A stretch of 64,000 bases of DNA from Myxosarcina sp. GI1. GTDB taxonomy: Bacteria > Cyanobacteriota > Cyanobacteriia > Cyanobacteriales > Xenococcaceae. The stretch is taken from NCBI RefSeq assembly GCF_000756305.1, contig NZ_JRFE01000003.1, forward strand, positions 103,285 to 167,284. The letters are read 5' to 3'. Shown here one piece after another: positions 8,388 to 17,530 of the stretch (positions are counted from its first letter, which is position 1; every line of letters starts with the position of its first letter). The notes under the pieces were generated by a model that worked only from the letters and a program-made list of their open reading frames with translations, searched no databases and was not told the DNA's origin. The position numbers and the translations under genes are program-made.

Positions 8388-8907
8388 TGTTTTATTGCAA
8401 TGATAATTAGATTTTATTTATATATAGCGATCGCTTGTTTGTCTAATTCGTGACTGCGACTGGGAGACATAATTTCTAAAGTTTCTGACAGGTAAGCCAC
8501 CCGATAACTGGAACTATAGTTTCAGTATTCATTGCTAAACCTTCCATCTTCAAAACCACTATAAAAATGGTTGCACCAAGAGAGTTACCAACTTTCAACT
8601 GCAAAATATTTTAAAATTTATAGATTGAGAAAATATCAACTACGATCGCAAGACTTTATTTCTTTACGACTTTCAATATTTAAATAAACTCGATCGCAAA
8701 TAAATACAGCGGTTTGCAGATCGCTTAAGTACAAATTCCAACTTAGAAAAGATAGGTTAAATTTCTTTTGCCTTTTGCATCGCGGCGCGTTCCCTTGCGC
8801 CGTAAGACGGCGCGGGGTCGCCGCTCCTTTTGCCTTTTGCCTTTTGCCTGACTAAACCAAAGTATACTTAATGCGACCGAGAAGTGCTGTAATTAGGTTG
8901 GTGACTT
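8388..8907. other. Noncoding region, 520 bp
   Basis: No gene is seen between the AraC-type regulator and the YqgF-like gene. The region contains a HIP1 site near 8428, AT-rich sequence, a GC-rich dispersed element at 8779-8832 (listed separately) and short CCTTTTG runs around it. Confidence 0.5.
8779..8832. repeat. GC-rich palindromic repeat element, copy 2
   Basis: A short relative of the element at 7402-7510. It starts ATCGCGGCGCGTTCCCTTGC and ends GGGTCGCCGCTCCTTTTG, with a central hairpin (GCGCCGTAAGACGGCGC). The shared ends and different centres suggest internally deleted or recombined versions of one mobile repeat. CCTTTTG tandem runs flank it on both sides. Confidence 0.7.
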
Positions 8908-9321
8908 TTGAACGCAGATAACTATTTATTGGGGTTCGATCCTGGAAGAGACAAGTGCGGTATTGCCGTAACAGAAACTAACGGACGCATAGTTTATCAT
9001 CAGGTAATTGAATCATCATTAGCGATCGCTACTATCGATCGCTTATGTCAGCAATTTTCCATCATCACAATAGTTATTGGTAATGGAACTACCGCCAAAA
9101 GTTGGCAGCACGACATCGAAGCCAATCTGTCTGAGGCGATCGAAGTTATAGCAGTAGATGAAAAAAATAGTACTTTAGAAGCACGCGATCGCTACTGGAG
9201 TATATATCCTCCTCAAGGACTGCAAAAACTAATTCCCAAAGGAATGCGGCTTCCCCCCCGTCCTGTAGACGATATTGTCGCTATTTTGTTAATCGAGCGT
9301 TATTTGGGTTTGCCAAGCTAA
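8908..9321 (+). CDS. YqgF/RuvX-like RNase H-fold nuclease
   Basis: A 137-residue protein of the YqgF/RuvX type (putative Holliday junction resolvase or pre-16S rRNA nuclease). The opening LLGFDPGRDKCGIAV is the first RNase H-fold strand with the catalytic Asp, followed by the core TIVIGNGT. A late acidic motif (PRPVDDIVAILLIERYL) supplies the final acidic residues. An in-frame stop at 8902-8904 means that the start must be the TTG at 8908 or a later codon. This divergent cyanobacterial version is distinct from canonical RuvX, so the exact substrate is uncertain. Confidence 0.75.
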   Translation: MNADNYLLGFDPGRDKCGIAVTETNGRIVYHQVIESSLAIATIDRLCQQFSIITIVIGNGTTAKSWQHDIEANLSEAIEVIAVDEKNSTLEARDRYWSIYPPQGLQKLIPKGMRLPPRPVDDIVAILLIERYLGLPS

Positions 9322-9328
9322 TAAATAG

Positions 9329-9592
9329 TTAGATTTTAGATCTAACTGTAAATGTATAGTCACTACCAGCTTCTAATTGATAATCAGAGCGTTCTAAAAA
9401 ACGTTCGAGTGGTTCTTTAATTAATGCCTTACCCAAAGAAGGTCGAACCAATAGTTGCTTTTGGCAAAAATGCCATTGAAACTGCCACTGATATTCAGCA
9501 GCCTGAACCTCTCCTTCGATTTTGCCCAACGGAAAAGATTGTTGAGTGATACGAACATAAGCGATAGTTTCTGGTAGATGGCGAAAGTTCAC
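9329..9592 (-). CDS. Conserved cyanobacterial protein, DUF3146-like
   Basis: An 87-residue soluble protein with the pattern LPETIAYVRITQQ, then EYQWQFQWHFCQKQLLV and RSDYQLEAGSDYTFTVRSKI. I recognise this as the DUF3146 family, found almost only in cyanobacteria and of unknown function. The start is GTG at 9592; a TTG just upstream runs straight into a stop. It is convergent with the YqgF-like gene, with only 7 bp between stops. Confidence 0.75.
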   Translation of the reverse strand: MNFRHLPETIAYVRITQQSFPLGKIEGEVQAAEYQWQFQWHFCQKQLLVRPSLGKALIKEPLERFLERSDYQLEAGSDYTFTVRSKI

Positions 9593-9749
9593 AATTGATT
9601 AAGTAATTAGGCTGGCAAATATAGTGCAATTTTATTAACTAATATAAGATTGTTTTTGGGAAATTTAAATTTCTCCAGGTAAAACTAACTTTAAAATTTA
9701 GCGATCGCTATTTAACTAACGATCTTTGTCGCTCCCTTAATAATCAAGT

Positions 9750-10100
9750 ATGGAAAATTTAGTACCGACTCTTTATGGCTGGGGAATTATTCTTTCTCAA
9801 CTACTAGCATTGTTATGTATTGTTGTCGGTATTGCTAAAGGTTTTGTAATTTACGCTCAAAATGTTTTTTTTATTGCTGGTGCGGCAACTGCTTTTCAAT
9901 CTAGTCGTCTGGCAATGGGCTATTCTTTTTCTTTAGGACTGAGTTTTCTAATTGGGTCGAGTATTCTCAAAACTGCGATCGCTCCCGACTGGAATGATAT
10001 CGCGCAATTAGCGGCAATTATTGCCTTGAGGACGGTAATCAATTTTCTACTGCTACGAGCGATCGACGTTGGCAATTCCACCATACAGCAATCACAGTAA
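9750..10100 (+). CDS. DUF1622-like small membrane protein
   Basis: A 116-residue hydrophobic protein with three predicted membrane segments (about residues 8-32, 56-75 and 82-104). The motif FQSSRLAMGYSFSLGLSFLIGSSILKTAIAP, listed here in two parts as FQSSRLAMGYSFSLGLSF and LIGSSILKTAIAP, matches DUF1622 membrane proteins, whose function is unknown. It stands alone between two genes on the other strand. Residues PDWNDIAQLAAIIALRTVINF are also typical of the family. Confidence 0.75.
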   Translation: MENLVPTLYGWGIILSQLLALLCIVVGIAKGFVIYAQNVFFIAGAATAFQSSRLAMGYSFSLGLSFLIGSSILKTAIAPDWNDIAQLAAIIALRTVINFLLLRAIDVGNSTIQQSQ

Positions 10101-10152
10101 TTTTTGTGGTCAATTCGACTACTAAGCGATCGCTTTTAAAATATTTTTGAGA

Positions 10153-10992
10153 CTAATTTTTGATTCCCGTAGTACCAATACCCTGAATAAACTGTTTCTG
10201 TCCGATTAAAAATAAGGTCAAAACGGGAACAGTAGCGATAACTACTGCTGCCATTAATAGCGACCAATTATTAGTAAACTGTTCTTGAAATTCTGATAGA
10301 GCTAACTGTACGGTTCTTAACTCTGGTCGAGTAGTAAATACTAAAGGTTTAAATAAATCGTTCCACTCGCCAATAAAAGTAAATAGAAATAAAGTTATCA
10401 AAGCAGGACGAGATAAGGGCAGCATAATACGAGTTAAAATTTGCCAGCGATTAGCACCGTCAATAGTTGCGGCTTCTTCTAGCTCTATAGGAATGCTAGC
10501 AAAATACTGACGCATCAAAAAAATTCCAAAGCCATTGGCTGTTGTCGGTAAAATTAAAGCCCAATAACTGTTAATTAAATGCCCCCACTTTAAAATTACA
10601 AATATGGGAATTACCAATAACTGAAAGGGAATGACTAAAGTAGCTAAAACTAATAGTAAAATTCCTTCCCGACCCCAAAACTTCAATCTAGCCAAAGCAT
10701 ACCCTGCCAAAGCCGAAGTAATAATTTGACCCGCAGTTACGGCTAAAGCCACCAGGGTAGAATTAGCAAAAGCTAGTAAAAACTTTCCTCTAGTCCAGGC
10801 TTCTCGGTAATTGTCTAAAGTAATAGCCTCATTAGTAGATTGAGGCGTAGAAAAAGAAGTAACCAAAACTATTCCTAAAGGGAATAAGACTATAATCGCA
10901 CCTACGATTAACAGGCAAAAAATTAATAACTTATTAAGAAGTAAACTAGATACTAGCGGCGATCGCTTGGAGTTAGCTAAAGATTGGTTCAT
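10153..10992 (-). CDS. Carbohydrate ABC transporter permease (MalG type)
   Basis: A 279-residue inner-membrane permease with six membrane segments. The EAA loop, EEAATIDGANRWQILTRIMLPLSRP (in two parts, EEAATIDGANRWQ and ILTRIMLPLSRP), contacts the ATPase subunit. The order N-terminal helix, periplasmic loop with SFSTPQSTN, then ITSALAGYALARLKFWGR, is that of MalG/UgpE/LacG permeases for sugars or glycerol-3-phosphate. The partner permease, binding protein and ATPase are not adjacent: the neighbours are a DUF1622 gene and secD, both on the other strand. The gene is therefore orphaned or part of a dispersed system. Confidence 0.92.
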   Translation of the reverse strand: MNQSLANSKRSPLVSSLLLNKLLIFCLLIVGAIIVLFPLGIVLVTSFSTPQSTNEAITLDNYREAWTRGKFLLAFANSTLVALAVTAGQIITSALAGYALARLKFWGREGILLLVLATLVIPFQLLVIPIFVILKWGHLINSYWALILPTTANGFGIFLMRQYFASIPIELEEAATIDGANRWQILTRIMLPLSRPALITLFLFTFIGEWNDLFKPLVFTTRPELRTVQLALSEFQEQFTNNWSLLMAAVVIATVPVLTLFLIGQKQFIQGIGTTGIKN

Positions 10993-11094
10993 TGCTTTTG
11001 ACGATTCTTAAGCCTCAGCCCTATACGCTTTTCTCAGGAACAATCAGGAACAAAAAGGTTTATGATAGCACTTAATTAGGGTAGGTGAGAGTAT

Positions 11095-12504
11095 ATGCAA
11101 AAACAACAGACCTATATTATTTTAATTTTGGTGTTGGTGGCAGCGGCGATCGCTACCTTAATAACCATTCCACCTCAGTTGGGTTTAGACCTTAGAGGAG
11201 GAGCGCAGTTAACCATTCGTGTCAAACCGACTCCTGAAGTACAAGAAATAAAACCAGACGATTTAAAAGCCGTACAGCGAGTTTTGGAAAATCGCATCAA
11301 TGAATTTGGTGTCTCGGAAACTGCCGTACAAACTGTAGGGGATGATAAAATTTCGATTCAGCTACCAGGAGAAAGCGACCCAGAAACCGCCGAAAGACGT
11401 TTGCAAGGAACGGCAAAATTAGAATTTAAAGAGCAAAAGCCAGGAACTGAAGGAGAATTAGCTGCTGAATCTCAAGTCAGACAGCAACAGCAGCTACAGC
11501 TATCTATTTTAAATTCCCAAGAGCTAGCAGCAGAAAATCAAGCCGAGATAGCCAAACTAAGGGAATCTTTACGCCAGTCTAACCAGGCAATTGCCGAATT
11601 ATTTCAATCGGTAGGTTTAACGGGAACTAGTTTAAAAGATGCTCGCCCGCAACCCGATGCCACTGGCAATCGTTGGGAAGTGGCGATTAATTTTGACGAT
11701 GAAGGGGGCAAGAAATTTGCCGAACTGACCAAAAACCTTGCTGGTACTGGTCGCAGTATTGGCATATTTTTAGATGACGAACTAATTAGTTCCCCAGTCG
11801 TGGGACCAGAGTTTGCCAGTACTGGTATTGCTGGCGGTAGAGCGGTAATTACAGGAAACTTTGATGTTGAAAGTGCTAGCGATTTAGCAATTCAAATTAA
11901 AGGTGGTTCTCTGCCGTTTCCTGTAGAAGTAGTAGAAAATCGCACTGTGGGTGCTACTCTCGGACAAGACAGCATTCGCCGTAGCATTATTGCTGGAGTG
12001 GCTGGTTTAATTCTGGTATTGATATTTATGGCAGTTTACTATCGACTACCAGGAATAATTGCCGATGTTGCGTTAGTAGTCTATGGTTTGTTGACTATGG
12101 CTTGCTACGCTTTAGTCGGGGTTACGCTGACGCTACCTGGAATTGCGGGTTTTATTCTCAGTATTGGCATGGCGGTAGATGCTAATGTCTTGATTTTCGA
12201 GCGCACTAGAGAAGAATTACGAGGGGGTAAAACCCTTTACCGTTCGGTAGAGTCTGGATTTTATCGCGCTTTTTCCAGTATTCTCGATAGTAACGTGACG
12301 ACAGCGATCGCCTGTTTGGCTTTATTGTGGCTGGGATCTGGTTTGGTCAAAGGTTTTGCAGTTACTTTATTAATAGGTGTAATCGTCAGTATGTTTACTG
12401 CCGTTACTTGCAGTCGAACTTTGATGTTACTAATGGTGTTAGGTATGCCCAAAGTCAGACAGAAACCAGAATTATTTTGCCCCAATCTGAGTGGGCGTAG
12501 TTAA
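11095..12504 (+). CDS. secD: Protein translocase subunit SecD
   Basis: A 469-residue SecD, which with SecF uses the proton gradient to help release proteins exported by SecYEG. An N-terminal membrane segment (residues 6-25) is followed by the hallmark GLDLRGG (30-36), a large periplasmic region including [20 protein letters not shown], and five C-terminal membrane segments. Those carry the [20 protein letters not shown] motif, in which the Asp is thought to serve proton transport. It is 42 bp upstream of secF, forming a standard operon. The length is typical for cyanobacteria. Confidence 0.97.
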   Translation: MQKQQTYIILILVLVAAAIATLITIPPQLGLDLRGGAQLTIRVKPTPEVQEIKPDDLKAVQRVLENRINEFGVSETAVQTVGDDKISIQLPGESDPETAERRLQGTAKLEFKEQKPGTEGELAAESQVRQQQQLQLSILNSQELAAENQAEIAKLRESLRQSNQAIAELFQSVGLTGTSLKDARPQPDATGNRWEVAINFDDEGGKKFAELTKNLAGTGRSIGIFLDDELISSPVVGPEFASTGIAGGRAVITGNFDVESASDLAIQIKGGSLPFPVEVVENRTVGATLGQDSIRRSIIAGVAGLILVLIFMAVYYRLPGIIADVALVVYGLLTMACYALVGVTLTLPGIAGFILSIGMAVDANVLIFERTREELRGGKTLYRSVESGFYRAFSSILDSNVTTAIACLALLWLGSGLVKGFAVTLLIGVIVSMFTAVTCSRTLMLLMVLGMPKVRQKPELFCPNLSGRS

Positions 12505-12546
12505 TCCCTCAGAAATGTCACTAACTAACTGCTTATCTTTCAACCT

Positions 12547-13500
12547 ATGATTAAATTTAGTGTCACTAAAAAACGCAATCTTTGGTGGGCAATTTCTGGA
12601 ATAGCATTTATCGCCAGTATTGCCGCTATGGTAATCTCGTTTACTATTTTAAATGCACCCATACGCCCTGGGATTGATTTTATTGGCGGAACTCGCCTGC
12701 AATTCGAACGGGATTGTTCGATCGCCAATAATTGCGATCGCCCGATTGAGACAGCAGAAGTGAGAGAAGTTCTAGAAGCGCAAAATTTAGGCAACAGCAG
12801 CATTCAGCTACTAGGAGATAACCAACAGATACTTTCTATTAGAACGCCAAATCTCAATGTCGAACAAAGAACGACTTTGCAATCTGCTCTAAGTGAAAAA
12901 ATCGGGCAGTTTGACCCCAAAGCTATCCAAATTGATTCTGTAGGACCTACCGTTGGGGAAGAACTTTTTGTATCGGGTATTTTGGCTTTAATCGTTGCCT
13001 TTTTTGGCATTATTGTCTATCTCAGTATCCGTTTCCAGTTTGACTATGCTTTGTTTGCGATTTTGGCATTGTTTCACGATGTTGTAATCACGGCTGGAGT
13101 TTTTGCCGTATTAGGTTTGGCAATTGGATTGGAGGTAGACAGTTTATTTTTGGTAGCGTTGCTAACTATCGTTGGTTTTTCGGTAAATGACACGGTGGTT
13201 ATATACGATCGCATTCGCGAAACTATTACTGCCAATCCCCAGCGTCCGATAAATGAAATTGTCGATGATGCGGTCATTCAAACCCTCGGTCGTTCGATCA
13301 ATACTACCCTGACTACCATTTTGCCTTTGCTAGCTATTTTCTTGTTTGGCGGACAAACCCTAAAGTTTTTTGCCCTCGCTTTGATTGTCGGTTTTATTTT
13401 AGGAGCATACTCTAGTATTTTTGTTGCCAGTACCCTACTGGCTTGGTGGCGTAAGAGTAGGGGGAAAGCTACCCTGGTAACTGCCAAACCAAGTGAGTAA
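12547..13500 (+). CDS. secF: Protein translocase subunit SecF
   Basis: A 317-residue SecF partner of SecD. It has the first membrane segment at residues 12-34, the conserved [12 protein letters not shown] periplasmic start, and [13 protein letters not shown] before the second segment. The C-terminal membrane bundle includes [17 protein letters not shown] and [18 protein letters not shown] cyanobacterial insertion ([15 protein letters not shown]) is seen near residue 60. Stop at 13500. Cotranscribed with secD. Confidence 0.97.
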   Translation: MIKFSVTKKRNLWWAISGIAFIASIAAMVISFTILNAPIRPGIDFIGGTRLQFERDCSIANNCDRPIETAEVREVLEAQNLGNSSIQLLGDNQQILSIRTPNLNVEQRTTLQSALSEKIGQFDPKAIQIDSVGPTVGEELFVSGILALIVAFFGIIVYLSIRFQFDYALFAILALFHDVVITAGVFAVLGLAIGLEVDSLFLVALLTIVGFSVNDTVVIYDRIRETITANPQRPINEIVDDAVIQTLGRSINTTLTTILPLLAIFLFGGQTLKFFALALIVGFILGAYSSIFVASTLLAWWRKSRGKATLVTAKPSE

Positions 13501-13509
13501 AAAAGTAGG

Positions 13510-13610
13510 AAGTTCCGAAACGGCAGCAAACCCCTGCTTGCCCTTCTGCAAAGGGCTGTTCGCCGCATTCCTGCTGGAGGTTACTTCAAGGGCTTGCGGC
13601 GCGGTAGAAA
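13510..13610. repeat. GC-rich hairpin-forming intergenic island
   Basis: Downstream of secF lies a GC-rich stretch with a GCCCTT-ctgcA-AAGGGC hairpin around 13538-13556 and a GCTTGCGGCGCGG tail near 13600. It resembles dispersed palindromic repeats of cyanobacteria and may also end transcription between convergent secF and the carbonic anhydrase gene. No second copy was found by eye in the window. Confidence 0.4.
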
Positions 13611-13637
13611 ATATAAAGTAATTTTTAACAGCTACCT

Positions 13638-15008
13638 TCAAACAGAAATAAAATCAGATGCGGCGAGACTAGTTGTATTTACTCCTGTTACGGTGGCTAA
13701 TATTTCCTTGGTATCATCAACAAGAATGCTGTTACCCGCGAAAGACAATTCTGCAAATGTTAAACCTCTTGATAAACCGATTAAATTCTCTCCATTAGAA
13801 AAGTCGGTAATGGTATCTGCCCCTTCTCCAGCAGCTAAGACAAAAATATCTGTACCCCGACCACCAGTTAAGACATCGTTTCCTAAACCGCCATCGAGAG
13901 TATCTTCACCACCTGCGCCGTCTAAAGTATCGTTACCTGCAAGACCAAAAAGTTCATCTTCACCCTTGCCTCCTACAATCGAATCAAAGCCGACCGAGCC
14001 AGAAAGGGTATCTTCACCCTGACCACTTACAATTTCATTAACAGGAGTATTCCCAAAATTGAGATCGGTAATGGACTCATCACCTGTTACCTGTACCTGG
14101 TAATTAACTTCGTTAAACTGCCTCCCATTGAGGGGTTGTAAATCGCGATTATTAAATTCTAAATCGACACTTTCTAGAAAATCTTCAAATACATCCATTT
14201 GCTCTGAGGAAAGTTCGATAGATTCCTCAAAAACAAACCAGTTAACATTTTCACTGAACGGTGGAGTGGTTAACGAACCATTGTAAAACCATCCTGAATT
14301 ATCAGGTAACACCTCTGCAATCTCAATTTCTTCGGTAAATGCCACAGTGTCTGGTAATTCTCCGTTGGCTACTAGCTCCGAACTAACAGTGTCGAAGACA
14401 GGAGCTAATTCTTGGTTGAATTCACCTTCTTCAATTAATACACCTAGAACTGTCAATCCTCCAGTTTCATTGCCATGTACTAGATGCATCTCCAAATCAG
14501 AAAGCTCACCATCTACGGCATGTTCGCTTTCTGAATGAAAATGAATGTTAATTAGCTCAAACTCCTCTCCGTTTAGATTGACAAAATTATCATTTCCCGC
14601 TTCATAGATAACTTCAAAATTGCTGCCTTTATTTTGAATTTCTATTGCTCCCTCGCCATCGTAGCTATTTTTGAGAATCCGATCGAATTCAATCGGAACA
14701 GCATTAGTAATATCAACAGGAGATTGAAAACTATCCGTAACACCAGGCTCAATTTCTATTATCTCTGTAGCAAAAGCTGGTGCAGTCTGCACAAAACCTG
14801 ACTGACTCACTTGGCGAACTATATATGGGTCGGAGTCTAGATTTGAGAATTCATAAAAACCAGAAGCATCTGTAGTGGTTGTTGCTATGATGTTGCCATT
14901 CGAGCCAAGTAATTGAATTTCAAAATTTTCTAATCCTGCTTCTTGTGAATCTCGAACTCCGTCAAAATCAAAATCGATAAAAGTTGTACCAGTAATTGAA
15001 GCTACCAT
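13638..15008 (-). CDS. Secreted alpha-carbonic anhydrase fused to SdrD_B-like and RTX domains
   Basis: A 456-residue multidomain exoprotein. Residues 4-75 are an SdrD_B/Cna-B-like beta sandwich (GTTFIDFDFDGVRDSQEAG). Residues 94-305 are an alpha-carbonic anhydrase domain: QSPVDI; the zinc ligands His156 and His158 in NIHFHSESEH and His175 in EMHLVHGN; Glu173; Thr247-Thr248 in SLTTPPFSE; and NNRDLQPLNGR at the end. Residues 328-390 carry RTX calcium-binding nonapeptides (GLAGNDTLDGAGGEDTLDGG). The C-terminus is a typical type I secretion tail. There is no Sec signal peptide. The reaction is CO2 hydration outside the cell. The position of the usual proton-shuttle His64 appears to be Ser129 (NKGSNFEV where NNGHxxxV is expected). 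Confidence 0.88.
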   Translation of the reverse strand: MVASITGTTFIDFDFDGVRDSQEAGLENFEIQLLGSNGNIIATTTTDASGFYEFSNLDSDPYIVRQVSQSGFVQTAPAFATEIIEIEPGVTDSFQSPVDITNAVPIEFDRILKNSYDGEGAIEIQNKGSNFEVIYEAGNDNFVNLNGEEFELINIHFHSESEHAVDGELSDLEMHLVHGNETGGLTVLGVLIEEGEFNQELAPVFDTVSSELVANGELPDTVAFTEEIEIAEVLPDNSGWFYNGSLTTPPFSENVNWFVFEESIELSSEQMDVFEDFLESVDLEFNNRDLQPLNGRQFNEVNYQVQVTGDESITDLNFGNTPVNEIVSGQGEDTLSGSVGFDSIVGGKGEDELFGLAGNDTLDGAGGEDTLDGGLGNDVLTGGRGTDIFVLAAGEGADTITDFSNGENLIGLSRGLTFAELSFAGNSILVDDTKEILATVTGVNTTSLAASDFISV

Positions 15009-15503
15009 CTTTTTAAAATGTGTATTTTGTTACTGAAAATACAATATATTTACGGCAGCACATTTCCTTCCGTATTAACACTGGAATTGGTATGGGGTCT
15101 ATATTAGTATCTATTTAAGTAATTACTCGGAAGAACACAGTGGTCATACTGTGTATGAGCTTTCGAGCGGCGATCGCGAACGCTCGATAACTAATCAACT
15201 TGAATTTTGGCGCGGCAGACGGGTCTTTTTGCTCAGATTGGAAGCAAAGGTTTCCTCTCTGTAGACGATGCGCTTGTTCTACTTTTTTTTTAAGGGTAAA
15301 AGGTAAAATTCTGATTCACACCTCGATAAAAGGCAATAGAATGGCTGTGGCTAACCGTACCACCGCAGCTAATAGCAGCGAAAGAGATTTAGATTCTCTT
15401 CAATAGTGTCAAAAGTCTAATCTTGATGCGTTTGATGCGTTTTGTCTCTGGCTACCATTGGTATATATATGGATGGCTCTAACGTTATTAATGGAATAGG
15501 TTC
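15009..15503. other. Noncoding region, 495 bp
   Basis: Upstream regions of the carbonic anhydrase gene and the small membrane protein gene. A 68-codon plus-strand frame at 15200-15406 shows no family features and is probably chance. A HIP1-like GGCGATCGC occurs near 15169. Nothing else was recognised. Confidence 0.45.
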
Positions 15504-15875
15504 ATGATCGATTCAGCTAAATTTCGGCAGCAGGTTGAGAAACTTTATAATTTAACAGTTTACCTCCGCTGGCTGTTTGTTTTATTTTGCTGGTTAACTT
15601 TAGGCGTTTATGGAATTTGGCAAATAAAAAATGCGATCGCGCTCTGGTTCGATTATTTTACCTGGTCGGCAGTATATTACACTTTTCACTTTCATCTCAT
15701 TCCAACTCTTTGTTTGGCTTTCTGTGTCGGAGTCACAGTATCGACTTTAGTTCGACAGAGTAAAAATATTATTTGGGGAATACCCAAAAGTGAAAAAAAG
15801 CAATTAGAAAAACGAGTAAAAAGAATTTTGGCTGTAGGTACCAAGCATCCTCTCTGGAAATGGATTTCTAAATAG
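15504..15875 (+). CDS. Hypothetical two-segment membrane protein
   Basis: A 123-residue protein with two clear hydrophobic segments (about residues 20-45 and 62-84) and a basic C-terminus (KSEKKQLEKRVKRIL), suggesting that the tail lies in the cytoplasm. I do not recognise the family with certainty, but the composition and good codon use look real. It ends 3 bp from the stop of the convergent Ser/Thr kinase gene. Function unknown. Confidence 0.65.
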   Translation: MIDSAKFRQQVEKLYNLTVYLRWLFVLFCWLTLGVYGIWQIKNAIALWFDYFTWSAVYYTFHFHLIPTLCLAFCVGVTVSTLVRQSKNIIWGIPKSEKKQLEKRVKRILAVGTKHPLWKWISK

Positions 15876-15877
15876 AT

Positions 15878-17434
15878 TTAAAGATCCAAAAGCAAAGGAT
15901 TGTTTGACTGTGCTGCTTTAACTTTAGCGATTATATTATCTTTAAGCTTTTCTAGTTCGGTTTTTAAGATTTTTTTGGCAGCTTTAGGATTACTGGAGGA
16001 AGGAATTATTTTGCCGATATCCGCCCATTTTTTAAGCATACTACAGTTACGCTCGTTAATAGATGAACTCGTTATATGCTGACACTGTTGTGGCTGGTTG
16101 AGAACGTAAAACAAAATTTTATATTCGCCAATTGTTGAGAGGGCGCGACAAATTTGCTGTCCTTTATGGGATTTAAGATCTAGATAGCAAGGTAGCCAAC
16201 GCGATCCCTGTTCGGGGTGATACAAAAGCGTAATCCATAACAGCATGGGATGGGGGCGATCGAGAAACAAAAACTGATTGTAGCGAATGCCAGAAGTAAG
16301 ATGCATCAATTCTTCTGGATCTAACATTACCGAAAGAACTGGCGTTTCTCCCAAATAAGTATCGATTAATCTGGCAAAAACAATTTTACTCAGAGGTTTG
16401 TCTTGGGGCCAGCCAGTTTCCAGACAAACTTGGGTAACTGAAAGATTTGTCGCTACGGTGTCTTCTGTAGGCGTATATGTTTTGGTATCGGGTGTATATG
16501 TTTTGGTGTTATGAGTTGTCTCGGATACATTATCTGACACCTCAATAGAGGGACGCTGCTTGGAAAGCTGTAAACTTTCTAGTACCTGCAAAATTTCTCG
16601 AACATTTTGAGGACGTTTTTCTTTTTCTTTAGCCAAACAACGAAATACCAATTCTTGAAGTTCGCCAGGTACATTTAATCTTTCATTAAAAGGTTCGGGC
16701 TTAAAATTTGTATGTGCCTGATACCAGCCTCCGAAAGAAGAGTTTTGGGGAAGTACGGGCATATCCATAGTCAGCATTTCGTACATCATTATGCCCAAGC
16801 TATAAATATCAGAACGGTTATCTAGCTCTTTACCTTCCATTTGTTCTGGCGAACAATATGCTAGAGTACCCATAAAAGATTGGGTTTGGGAAGAACCGTC
16901 CTGAATTAATTTGGCGATACCAAAATCTAATATTTTGGCTACTTCTCCTAAAGTAGGGTCTTGAATAATAGTAATATTACTTGGTTTGATATCTCGATGA
17001 ATAATACGGCAGAGTTCGCCATTAAAGCGAATTCCCTGGTGAGCCGACTCCAAACCCAAGCAAATGTGGCGAGTATAAGTTGCAAAACGCTTTAGGGATA
17101 GTGGTTGATATAGAATTAAGTCGCTAAGGCTTTTGCCAGAAAGAAATTCCATAACATAAAAGGGAATGTTGAATTCGTCAACACCATAATCTTTTACCCT
17201 GACAACATGGATACTTTTTTCTCCTAAAATGGCAGAAATCGAAGCTTCTCGCTCGAAGCGATCGCGCATGCCATCGTTAAGCAAAGTTTGGGATAAAAAT
17301 TTTACTGCGACTGTTACTCCTCCCAGCAAAGTGTCTTCGGCGCGATATACTCTACCCATTGCACCTTCTCCAACTAGTTCTATTAGCTGGTAGCGGTTAG
17401 AGAGTAAACGACCGTGTTTGGAATCTTTATTCAT
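15878..17434 (-). CDS. Serine/threonine protein kinase (Hanks type)
   Basis: With the ATG at 17434 the product is 518 residues; the frame also has a TTG 19 codons upstream. The kinase domain (about residues 13-290) has the glycine loop (GEGAMGRVYRAED), VAVKF lysine, HRDIKPSN catalytic loop, DFGIAKL and the GTLAYCSPEQ activation segment with APE-like SPEQ. A linker with a duplicated TKTYTP motif follows. The C-terminal 200 residues (TGWPQDKPLSKIVF onward) form a domain that I do not recognise. No membrane segment is seen, so the kinase is cytoplasmic. Targets unknown. Confidence 0.9.
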   Translation of the reverse strand: MNKDSKHGRLLSNRYQLIELVGEGAMGRVYRAEDTLLGGVTVAVKFLSQTLLNDGMRDRFEREASISAILGEKSIHVVRVKDYGVDEFNIPFYVMEFLSGKSLSDLILYQPLSLKRFATYTRHICLGLESAHQGIRFNGELCRIIHRDIKPSNITIIQDPTLGEVAKILDFGIAKLIQDGSSQTQSFMGTLAYCSPEQMEGKELDNRSDIYSLGIMMYEMLTMDMPVLPQNSSFGGWYQAHTNFKPEPFNERLNVPGELQELVFRCLAKEKEKRPQNVREILQVLESLQLSKQRPSIEVSDNVSETTHNTKTYTPDTKTYTPTEDTVATNLSVTQVCLETGWPQDKPLSKIVFARLIDTYLGETPVLSVMLDPEELMHLTSGIRYNQFLFLDRPHPMLLWITLLYHPEQGSRWLPCYLDLKSHKGQQICRALSTIGEYKILFYVLNQPQQCQHITSSSINERNCSMLKKWADIGKIIPSSSNPKAAKKILKTELEKLKDNIIAKVKAAQSNNPLLLDL

Positions 17435-17530
17435 ATTGATAAGTATGGGAAATTGATTTCCACCCTTATTAAGTAAAAAGAGAGAGTTCAAAGTTTCGGG
17501 ATCTTCTATTTTTAGTGTTCCCTAGATTAC

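Noticed and set aside
15200-15406. 68-codon plus-strand frame
   Set aside because: Cys- and Arg-rich chance translation in an intergenic region, without recognisable motifs.
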